From NCBI GenBank assembly GCA_031267795.1, contig JAIRYK010000022.1, positions 235,837-299,836 of the forward strand: a DNA stretch of 64,000 nt. The letters run 5' to 3'. Below, piece by piece: positions 1 through 7,476 of this stretch. The stretch is from Candidatus Endomicrobiellum devescovinae. GTDB taxonomy: Bacteria > Elusimicrobiota > Endomicrobiia > Endomicrobiales > Endomicrobiaceae. Each line of letters opens with the position of its first letter. The stretch's first letter is position 1. A model generated the notes under the pieces. That model did not search any database and was not told the DNA's origin. It saw nothing but the letters and a program-made list of their open reading frames with translations. The position numbers and the translations under genes were made by a program.

Positions 1-1190
1 GAATTTTACCATTTATCATGGTCAACTTAATGTTTTGTTTGTTGCCTGAATAAACTAAATTTTTGAGTATATTATTTAAAGGCTGCATATTCGGCTTATG
101 TAAATCAATTACAATTAAATCTGCAAGTTTACCCGGAGATAAAGTATCGCAATCTGTAAGCCCCATAACGTTTGCTCCTATTCTTGTGCTCATTTCTAAT
201 ACTTTTATGGCATCCATCACAGATGCATTGTTATTTATAACCTTTTGCAATGCTGTGGTCAGATACATTTCTCTAAACATATCAAGAGCATTGTTGCTTG
301 CAGGTCCATCTGTACCCAAAGCTACTTTAATTCCAAAATTTACCATTTTCTCTACAGGAGCTATACCGCTTGCGAGTTTACAATTGGAGGCGGGACATGT
401 TACAACAGCAATTTCCTTTTGTTTAAATATTTCAAAGTCTTCTTGGGATAAATACACACAGTGGAAACACCCTCCACCATGTTCAAATATGCCAAGACTA
501 TTTAAATACTGCGTGGGTGTCATTTTAGTTCTTTTTATACAGTCGTCAACCTCGCGCTTGCTTTCAGAGTTGTGGGTATATACGGACACTTTATATCTCT
601 CTGCAGTTCTCGCTATGGCTTTGATCAACTCTTTGGAAGAGGTGTATTCCGCATGGAAACCAATAAGAGCAGAGATTAAATCGTGGTTTTCATTAAAGTG
701 CAGGTAGTTATCTTCCATTTTTTTTACACTGTCTAAATTGTCTCCATTTATACCACTTACTAACACCGAGCGAAAACCGACATCTGTAGATGCTCTTGCC
801 ATTTCTTCAGGAAAGAAGTACATATCCATTGCAGAAGTAATTCCACTAGTTAAATATTCTAAAATAGCAAGAAGATTTAAATAATATAGATATTCCTTTT
901 TTTAATTTGTTTTCTACAGGAAAAACTCTATAATTTAACCAGTCTAGAAGTGGCAAATCGTCTGCATATGATCTTAGAAACGTCATGCCCGAGTGAGCGT
1001 GGGCATTTTTAAAACCCGGCATAATAAGATTGCCTTTGAGGTCTAGCTCTCTGTCAAATATAAAATTAGAGTGCTTATAAGGACCTACATAGGTAATTTT
1101 ATTGCCTTGAACCCAGACTTCTTCTCCTTCTATAATTTCTGTTCTATCAGCCATCGTACAAATTAGCCCGTTATAAAATCTTATATTCAT
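1..1190 (-). pseudogene. amidohydrolase (MTA/SAH deaminase-like), frameshifted and cut by window edge
   Basis: This is a metal-dependent amidohydrolase of the 5-methylthioadenosine/S-adenosylhomocysteine deaminase family, which deaminates adenosine-type nucleosides. The first 100 or so residues are normal and include the metal-binding HAHS motif (about residue 64), then the frame ends early at 846. The rest of the protein continues in another frame down to position 1, with recognisable motifs (TSGITSAMD, GFHAEYTSSKE, ALGTDGPASNN). The two frames rejoin if one base is removed from the run of seven T (seven A on the coding strand) at 897-903, which gives a continuous reading through KLKKEYLYYLNLL. 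The C-terminus runs off the left edge. It lies downstream of the DnaQ-like gene on the same strand. It is probably inactive unless slippage on the A run restores the frame; a sequencing error is the other explanation. Confidence 0.8.
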
Positions 1191-1217
1191 TTTTTCTTTC
1201 CTTATATTTTTTACACA

Positions 1218-1814
1218 TCATGTTTGTCTGTATTGATATGATAACGGCTGTATTATGCCTATACCCTTTCTGTACATATTGGCAAATAGATACTTAGCAA
1301 CAGCCTTCATTGTAAAAACATCAGCCATCGCTCTGTGGCTCAGCGCAACTTCTACGCCTATGGCATTTGCGATACTAGCAAGCTTGTTAGATTCAAAATT
1401 AAAATATTGTCTTGCAAGTTGCAAAGTATCCAAGTAAAAAAATTTTTTTGAAATAATGCCTGCTTGTGAAAGTTCTTTAGAGACAAAAAGTAAATCAAAA
1501 GAAGCATTATGGCACACAACAATTTCGTCCTCTATAAAAGAAATTATATCTTTTGCAATATCTTTAAAAGACGGAGCCTCTTTAACCATATCGTCGTATA
1601 TAAAATTTACCTTGGAACAATCTTCAGGTATGGAGCAGCATGGATTTACAAAGCTTTCGTATTTCTGATCAAGTCCATCTTTTGTTTTAAGCATAGCAAT
1701 CTCTATTATCTTTGCGCCTTTTTCGGGATCAAGACCAGTAGTTTCAATATCCAAAAAAACTAAATTTTCTGGATTCTTTGTAAAAACAAATTTCTCTTCA
1801 AAGGCATAGTTCAT
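1218..1814 (-). CDS. DnaQ-like 3'-5' exonuclease (DEDDh family)
   Basis: This is a 198-residue DEDDh exonuclease related to the proofreading epsilon subunit of DNA polymerase III. The Exo I motif DIETTGL is at residues 22-28 (Asp22 and Glu24), Exo II is HNASFD with Asp107, and Exo III is SHRAMADV near residue 160 (His and Asp). These are the four acidic residues and the histidine expected in the family. There is no tau-binding extension, so it could be the stand-alone epsilon subunit or a repair exonuclease; the sequence does not settle this. It sits 16 bp after the small membrane protein and 27 bp before the broken amidohydrolase, probably in one transcript with them. Confidence 0.85.
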   Translation of the reverse strand: MNYAFEEKFVFTKNPENLVFLDIETTGLDPEKGAKIIEIAMLKTKDGLDQKYESFVNPCCSIPEDCSKVNFIYDDMVKEAPSFKDIAKDIISFIEDEIVVCHNASFDLLFVSKELSQAGIISKKFFYLDTLQLARQYFNFESNKLASIANAIGVEVALSHRAMADVFTMKAVAKYLFANMYRKGIGIIQPLSYQYRQT

Positions 1815-1830
1815 TTAATATTCCGTAACC

Positions 1831-2121
1831 TTAATAAAAATAATGAAAATAAACAAACACAGTAAAAACAGTCCATAAAAAATTTGTTGCAAAATTCTTG
1901 GTTTTTAATTTGAATATCCAACTAAAAACTTTAAACGAATATAGCAATATCTGAGCATCAACAAAACAAAAAATTAATATTACTCCGTAAATTATAACCG
2001 AGCCTACAATTAAATTAAGATTTATTCCTGAAAAAGAGAAATAAGTATTGAAGAAAAAACATAAAATAAGATTCATTAAATAAACAATAATAAAAAACAA
2101 ATATTTTTTATTATAAAACAT
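1831..2121 (-). CDS. small membrane protein of unknown function
   Basis: This 96-residue protein has about three hydrophobic membrane-spanning stretches (roughly residues 5-25, 30-60 and 75-95) and few charged residues. I do not recognise a family. Its ATG overlaps the end of the TPR gene by 11 bp, so it is translationally coupled to it and probably belongs to the same operon. A role with the TPR protein at the membrane is only a guess from position. Confidence 0.6.
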   Translation of the reverse strand: MFYNKKYLFFIIVYLMNLILCFFFNTYFSFSGINLNLIVGSVIIYGVILIFCFVDAQILLYSFKVFSWIFKLKTKNFATNFLWTVFTVFVYFHYFY

Positions 2122-3139
2122 TCTGCCTCTTAATTTCTTTTACGGCTTTATCATTTCCATAAAATGCTGCTTTCTTTAAATATTCTAAACTTTCTTTCTC
2201 TTTGCCGAGCTGTTTATATGACATTCCAAGAATATAATTTGCATTATTATCTTCAGGATTTATTTTTAAAGCTTTTAAAGCTTCTTTAGCAGATTCTGTA
2301 AAATTATTTTTATCGTAATAAAGATTCGCAATTTTTATATATGGAGCTATGAAATTTCCATCAAGTTCCAAGGCTTTTTGATAATTTTGTACTGCTGATT
2401 CATAATTGTCCATTTTCGCAAACATATCTCCAATATTACAAAACGCCACAACAAACGAATTATCGTGCAGTATTGCTTTTTCGTAATACAATATCGCTTC
2501 TTTGTAATTACCTTCTTCATCAAAAGTATTGCCGATTAAATTGTAAAAACCAGATTTGTTAAATTTATTAGACATCAAAGCTTTATTGTAAAAATCTCTA
2601 GCTTTTTCATAAAGCCCAACTGATCGAAAACATAAACCCGCCAACAAATATAATTTTTCCGAGTCAGGGTTTAAATCAATGCCTTTCTCAATATATTCCG
2701 CAGCTTGTAAGAAAGTATCTTTATCATTCGTCTCTAAAGCTTTGCGGTATAAAGCATCTCCAAGAAAATAGTAAGAATCTTCATTGTATGAATCAATAGA
2801 TGAAACAAGTCTAAAATATTTTTCTGCTAGAGAATAGTTACCTAACTTTAAAAGAGAAATACCATATCTTTTATAGACATCTGGCTCTGAAACATTTAAT
2901 TTTATAACCTTAGCAAAATATCTTGCCGCATGAAAATGCTCTTCATTAGAATAATATTCATTCGCTTTTTGTAACAGATATTCTCTTGAGTAATTTAAAT
3001 GTCTAATAAAATATACGCAGATACCCGCTGCAATAAAACATAAAGTTATAATAAAACTGTATTTTAAATTTTTATCTGGTATTTTTCTGGAAAGTATTTT
3101 TTTAACATATCTACTGTACTGTTTTTCCAAGTTGCGCAC
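2111..3139 (-). CDS. membrane-anchored TPR repeat protein
   Basis: This is a 342-residue protein with a single N-terminal transmembrane segment (about residues 28-45) followed by an almost continuous array of tetratricopeptide repeats. Signature positions such as the AxxYFxKV, GLYEKARDFYNKAL and AIxYYEKAI blocks recur every 34 residues. TPR arrays bind partner proteins; no enzymatic residues are visible. The start is a GTG at 3139, supported by a GGAG six bases upstream. It overlaps the end of the beta-CASP gene by 29 bp, so the two are probably co-translated. Cellular role unknown. Confidence 0.85.
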   Translation of the reverse strand: MRNLEKQYSRYVKKILSRKIPDKNLKYSFIITLCFIAAGICVYFIRHLNYSREYLLQKANEYYSNEEHFHAARYFAKVIKLNVSEPDVYKRYGISLLKLGNYSLAEKYFRLVSSIDSYNEDSYYFLGDALYRKALETNDKDTFLQAAEYIEKGIDLNPDSEKLYLLAGLCFRSVGLYEKARDFYNKALMSNKFNKSGFYNLIGNTFDEEGNYKEAILYYEKAILHDNSFVVAFCNIGDMFAKMDNYESAVQNYQKALELDGNFIAPYIKIANLYYDKNNFTESAKEALKALKINPEDNNANYILGMSYKQLGKEKESLEYLKKAAFYGNDKAVKEIKRQNVL

Positions 3140-4706
3140 CTTTTACTCCGGACCATCCTTTTTCCTGTAAAAGACTAACCGTTTGAGCAGTAGTTTGTTT
3201 ATTTGAATGTATTACATATATTTTTGCATCTTTACTTTGCTTTGACAACCATTTTTGTAGCATTTCAAAATCTGCATGATCTGAGAACACATTGTATCTC
3301 TTTATTTTCGCTGCAAGTTTTTTTAAATCAAAACGCGGTTTTTTATTTCTTAAAAGAAGTCCTGCCGAACTTTCAGGATCTACATAATTTACTACCATCA
3401 CAAAAACATTTTTATCATGCAGCAGTATTGGTGCAAGTTGCTTGGATTTACCTTTATCCATATCGCCGCTTGATGAAAACAAAATCATCTGCATTTCGTA
3501 ATTTCTTATCATCTGCAGTCTTGTATTTTCTGGAAGAATAGATTTCTTTTGGTAGATAGTCTCTAAAAACCACTCACTTTTACTATACTCATGATCTTCA
3601 TCTTCTTTTCTTGAAACCTCTTTTTGATACAAAGCCGTTATTGCGTTTGCAGAAGGCGATACTGAATAAATTGGGAATTTTGTTGATATATACCCATCAT
3701 CCTGCATAAGTTTTAATTCATATAAAACTTCCTGCGTTCTGTTTAAAGCAAATGCCGGAATCCAAACAGTCTTTCCCGACTCTAAAGCATTTTTTAAATC
3801 TTTTCTGAATAATTCATATTCTCTGGCAACATTATGGTTAACTTTACCGCCGTAAGTAGCTTCCATAAAAATCAAATCAACAGATTCTGGTATTTCAAAT
3901 TCTCCATTAAATTTGGAATTTCCGCTTCCCAGATCTCCGGAAAAGAGAACCTTTTCTTTATCCGTGCTAAAAATAATGCTCGCAGAACCTGGAATATGCC
4001 CTGCATTTATAAGTTTAACTTTTAAACTGTCTGAAATTTTTATTTCTTCGTTATAGTCTGCGTTAACAAATTTTTCTGATATTTTTTCAGATTCTCTCTC
4101 ACAGCAATTTTTGCACAATATAAATTTAACTTTTTCATTTTTCTCTAGATCTTTTAGCAGCATTTCATCTTTTGAATAGCCTATTGATTTAATATTTTTC
4201 TTGCATTCTTCAGTCCAATGTGCAACTACAGTCCCGTTCTTTTCTTCCGCTTTCTCATACTGGCTTTCCGACCAAAACCATTTTCTTTTTATCAAGTCAA
4301 AACCATTCCTTTCTTTAAAAAGAGCAATTGCCAATTCTTTTGTAGCTTTTGTAGAGTAAATTTTGCCTTTGAAACCTTCATATATAAGAAGAGGAATTCT
4401 ACCGCTATGATCTAAATGAGCATGTGTTAAAAAAAGAGCTTTTGCATCTATAAGCTCTTTCTGAATTTTAAGATTTAGAGATTCTTCTAAATCAAAGGGT
4501 TCTATGCCTTGCTCACCACTACTGGACATAAAAAGACCGCAATCAACTATAATTCTTTCAGCTCCCGTATCTAAAAGAAAACAACTGCCTGAAACTGTTT
4601 CTGCGGCACCATAAGGTGTAACAGAAATATCCGCAAAAAGCGGCAATATAAAAAATAATATTACACATACAACTGAAGCTAATTTACACATATCTCCTCG
4701 CAACAA
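3111..4706 (-). CDS. exported beta-CASP metallo-beta-lactamase-fold hydrolase
   Basis: This protein of about 530 residues has a metallo-beta-lactamase fold with a beta-CASP insert, the architecture of CPSF/Int11-type RNases. The zinc motif HAHLDH is near residue 95, followed by GHIPGSA, FSGDLGSG, the beta-CASP block around residues 310-420, and the late histidines in FSDHADF and VIHSN. Unusually, the N-terminus (CKLASVVCVILFFILPLFA) looks like a signal peptide, so the enzyme may act outside the cytoplasm. Cytoplasmic RNases of this family lack one. The start may be TTG at 4706, with AGGAAG at good spacing, or ATG at 4691, with a GAGGAG that is too close. It is the second gene after argS, and the downstream TPR gene overlaps it. 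Confidence 0.85.
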   Translation of the reverse strand: MLRGDMCKLASVVCVILFFILPLFADISVTPYGAAETVSGSCFLLDTGAERIIVDCGLFMSSSGEQGIEPFDLEESLNLKIQKELIDAKALFLTHAHLDHSGRIPLLIYEGFKGKIYSTKATKELAIALFKERNGFDLIKRKWFWSESQYEKAEEKNGTVVAHWTEECKKNIKSIGYSKDEMLLKDLEKNEKVKFILCKNCCERESEKISEKFVNADYNEEIKISDSLKVKLINAGHIPGSASIIFSTDKEKVLFSGDLGSGNSKFNGEFEIPESVDLIFMEATYGGKVNHNVAREYELFRKDLKNALESGKTVWIPAFALNRTQEVLYELKLMQDDGYISTKFPIYSVSPSANAITALYQKEVSRKEDEDHEYSKSEWFLETIYQKKSILPENTRLQMIRNYEMQMILFSSSGDMDKGKSKQLAPILLHDKNVFVMVVNYVDPESSAGLLLRNKKPRFDLKKLAAKIKRYNVFSDHADFEMLQKWLSKQSKDAKIYVIHSNKQTTAQTVSLLQEKGWSGVKGAQLGKTVQ

Positions 4707-4754
4707 ATCTTCCTAAAAATACTAAGGCAGGACAACAACTAACCAATAACTTAC

Positions 4755-4778
4755 CACACAATATCATGATATGTTGTG
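4755..4778 (-). terminator. imperfect hairpin after argS
   Basis: An inverted repeat built on ACACAA and TTGTGT around a TATCATGATA core lies just downstream of the argS stop. It has one bulged base and no clear U tract, so it may be a weak terminator or an mRNA 3' stabilising hairpin. Confidence 0.3.
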
Positions 4779-4808
4779 TTTCTTAAGCGATGATAATAAA
4801 ACTTTATT

Positions 4809-6467
4809 CTACATTTTGTCTGGAGAAGAAATTCCAAGCAAGCCAAGACCTGTCTGAATTATTATCATAACACCTTCAATCAATTTAAGCCTTGCAGAAG
4901 CAAGAGCAGCGTCGTCTGTCAAAACTCTACACTTTTCATAGAATCTATGATAACTGTCTGCAAGCTCTATTAGATATACCGTAAAATGGTGCGGACTCAT
5001 TGTCTTTTCTGATAATGCCAACGTATCGCAAAATGCCGCAAGCTGCTTTATCAAAGCTCTTTCTTCTTTTGAATTAAGTAAATCAAAATTTACTTTTTCA
5101 TTATCGCCCGTAAGATCCACCCTGTTTTTACTCTCTTTAAAAATAGATGAGCATCTTGCATTTACATATTGAACGTAAAAAACAGGATTTTCGCTTGATT
5201 GTTTTTTAGCAAGTTCTAAGTCAAACTCTAATTGGGAATCAGGCGCTCTAAGCAAAAAGAAAAATCTGCAAGCGTCTTTACCTACTTCGTCAACAACAGA
5301 TTTCAATGTGATAAACTCTCCACTTCTTGTTGACATTGCAACAGGCTGACCATCGCGCACAAGCGACACAAGTTGATATAAAATAATATCTAAATTTTCT
5401 TTGCTAAAACCAAGCATCTGAACACACGCTTGAATCCTTGCAACATAACCGTGATGATCCGCTCCCCAAAGATTTACTAGTTTCTGAAAACCTCTCTCAA
5501 ATTTATTCTTGTGATATGCAACATCAGAAGCCAAGTAAGTGTATCTGCCGTCACTTCTTTTTAAAACTCTGTCTTTATCATCACCGAATTTTGTTGAAGC
5601 AAGCCACAAAGCATCGTCTTTTTCATAAGCATCACCTTTTTTAAGAAGATATTGACAAGCTTTGTCAACTTCGCTTTTTCCTTCTTTATCTTTAACCACC
5701 GCAATTTTCGTTTCAGAAAACCAATTATCAAACTCAACAGCAAAATCTTTTAAATCTTCTTCTATTGTTTTTAGAATATCTTTCACAGCTTCTCTTCTAA
5801 AATCTATTTTTTCAAAACTCTTGCCTTCTGCAATAAGCCTCTTGGCAATATTAACTATGTACTCTCCTTGATAATGATCTGCAGGGAACTCAATTTTTTC
5901 ACCTTTTAGCTGCTTGTACCGAATTTCAACAGAATTCGCCAAAACAAGCATTTGATTGCCAACATCATTTAAATAGTATTCTTTTGAAACGTTATATCCT
6001 AAATGCTTTAAAATCCTTGAGATAGAATCGCCTATCGCAGCACCTCTTCCATGTCCTATGTGCAGAGGTCCAGTCGGATTTGCCGAAACAAATTCCACCA
6101 AAATTTTTTCTTTGTTGTTTGCTGCCATGCTTCCATATTTATTTTTTTCTTTAAGAATCGCTTTTAACTCTGTATATAAAACATTATTTTTAACATGAAG
6201 ATTTATAAATCCTGCGCCGGCAATCTCAGCTTTTTCTATAAGATTTGGAAGTTTTTTAGATATAATGTCTATTATCTCTTGAGCTGCAACTCTAGGATTT
6301 GTTTTAACTTTTTTAGCTATAAGCATAGCGGCGTTGGTTGCAAAATCCGCATCAATATTCTTCGGCGGAACTTCTACCGTAAAATTAACGCTTTCCGTTA
6401 TACCTTTAGATTCTAAATATTCAGTGATTATACCGTTTAAAGCGGTTATTATTTTTTGTTTTATCAT
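4809..6467 (-). CDS. argS: arginyl-tRNA synthetase
   Basis: This class I synthetase charges tRNA-Arg with arginine. The protein is 552 residues, the usual length. It has the N-terminal Add-1 domain, then NPTGPLHIGHGRG (HIGH motif, about residue 135) and MSTRSGEF in the KMSKS position, and ends with the helical DALR anticodon-binding domain. I chose the ATG at 6467 because it overlaps the nitroreductase stop as ATGA and has GAGG seven bases upstream; a TTG two codons earlier is the alternative. It is the second gene of a minus-strand run that continues into the beta-CASP and TPR genes. Confidence 0.97.
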   Translation of the reverse strand: MIKQKIITALNGIITEYLESKGITESVNFTVEVPPKNIDADFATNAAMLIAKKVKTNPRVAAQEIIDIISKKLPNLIEKAEIAGAGFINLHVKNNVLYTELKAILKEKNKYGSMAANNKEKILVEFVSANPTGPLHIGHGRGAAIGDSISRILKHLGYNVSKEYYLNDVGNQMLVLANSVEIRYKQLKGEKIEFPADHYQGEYIVNIAKRLIAEGKSFEKIDFRREAVKDILKTIEEDLKDFAVEFDNWFSETKIAVVKDKEGKSEVDKACQYLLKKGDAYEKDDALWLASTKFGDDKDRVLKRSDGRYTYLASDVAYHKNKFERGFQKLVNLWGADHHGYVARIQACVQMLGFSKENLDIILYQLVSLVRDGQPVAMSTRSGEFITLKSVVDEVGKDACRFFFLLRAPDSQLEFDLELAKKQSSENPVFYVQYVNARCSSIFKESKNRVDLTGDNEKVNFDLLNSKEERALIKQLAAFCDTLALSEKTMSPHHFTVYLIELADSYHRFYEKCRVLTDDAALASARLKLIEGVMIIIQTGLGLLGISSPDKM

Positions 6468-6964
6468 TTCCAAGCCTCATACTTAATCTTTGCCAGATCC
6501 CACTTATCTTTCGGCGGATTATTATCATCAGATTTTCCTATAACAACAAGAGAAAACGCTTTTATATTTTCAGGAAGATTCAAAAGTTTTTCTATTGCCT
6601 CCGACCTCTCTTTGTTTGAGTATATTCCGCACCAAACAGAGCCGTAGCCTTTTGACGTTGTAGCTAAAAGAATATTTTCAGTAGCTGCAGCACAATCTTG
6701 AGGTAAATAATCTTGAAAAACTAAATTTTTATCGCCAACAACCAAAATAGCCAAAGGCGCTTGTAAAATCATCTGAGCAGCCTGATGGGCAGCTGCGAGT
6801 TTTTTGTGAGTTTCTTTATCTTTTATTACAAGAAAAGATACACATCTTGAATCCCTTGCAGTAGGGGAAGATAACCCTGCTCTTAAAATATATTCTAAAT
6901 CCTCTTTTTTAACGTCTTCCTTAGTATATTTGCGAACACTCTTTCTCTCAAGTAAAATATCCAT
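6464..6964 (-). CDS. nitroreductase family protein
   Basis: This 166-residue FMN-dependent oxidoreductase has the family pattern: an N-terminal RKSVRKYTKEDV FMN-phosphate-binding arginine motif, LRAGLSSPTARDSR, and the C-terminal LVVIGKSDDNNPPK. Members of this compact subfamily reduce nitro compounds, quinones or flavins with NAD(P)H; the real substrate cannot be read from sequence. Its stop overlaps the argS start by four bases (ATGA), so the two are coupled. No strong promoter is obvious upstream. Confidence 0.85.
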   Translation of the reverse strand: MDILLERKSVRKYTKEDVKKEDLEYILRAGLSSPTARDSRCVSFLVIKDKETHKKLAAAHQAAQMILQAPLAILVVGDKNLVFQDYLPQDCAAATENILLATTSKGYGSVWCGIYSNKERSEAIEKLLNLPENIKAFSLVVIGKSDDNNPPKDKWDLAKIKYEAWK

Positions 6965-7037
6965 TTTCTCTCCTATTAATTCAGTTGCTATCCATAAATT
7001 CTTTCAGCTCTTTCAACTTTTTTATTTTATCAGCTGT

Positions 7038-7370
7038 TTATACTGGCTTAAGAGAATTTACTTTGTAGTATTTTGCAATATTATCTCTATACACAAGAGA
7101 CCCTACATCAGCGCCTTCCTGTTCATATAGCACACAATGTTTATTATACGACACAATACTGGTCACTTCAATATTATCTAATACTCCTTTTTCTCTTTGA
7201 GAGATAATCCAGTCGGCTCTCTCTTTAAATTTCGTATATACATTAAGTATATCTTTTAAAGCATAAATAAAAGATACAGCAAAAATCTTATTAACCACCA
7301 GATGCTGTATAGCTTTCTGTGCGAATTCATTTTTATTGTAAATTATACTAAAATTCTTATTAAGCTTTCG
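7038..7370 (-). pseudogene. remnant: C-terminal end of a DUF6056-like membrane protein
   Basis: An open frame of about 110 codons ends at 7038 and begins only after an in-frame stop at about 7371. It has no ATG, only a GTG at 7298 without a ribosome binding site. The translated end (YALKDILNVYTKFKERADWI followed by NIAKYYKVNSLKPV) resembles my memory of the C-terminus of DUF6056-type polytopic membrane proteins, where a helix is followed by an R/K-rich segment and a final IAKYYGVxS motif. The membrane-spanning N-terminal body is missing. I read it as a decayed fragment; a short expressed peptide is less likely. Confidence 0.45.
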
Positions 7371-7457
7371 CTATGTATATTTACAACAGTAAAATATAAA
7401 GTTTTTAAACTTAACGAAATTCTTGCAATACAAATAAAACTTTAAAAGACTCTTTTA

Positions 7458-7466
7458 TGATATAAT
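7458..7466 (+). promoter_or_regulatory. extended -10 promoter for pcrA
   Basis: TGATATAAT, an extended -10 element, lies only 10 bp before the pcrA ATG at 7477. No good -35 is present at the right distance. Transcription would begin around 7472-7474, leaving a leader of only a few bases and no Shine-Dalgarno, so the mRNA may be nearly leaderless. Confidence 0.45.
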
Positions 7467-7476
7467 ACCCCTCATT

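Noticed and set aside
63..707. 214-codon plus-strand frame at the left edge
   Set aside because: The minus strand carries recognisable amidohydrolase motifs here, and the plus frame has none.
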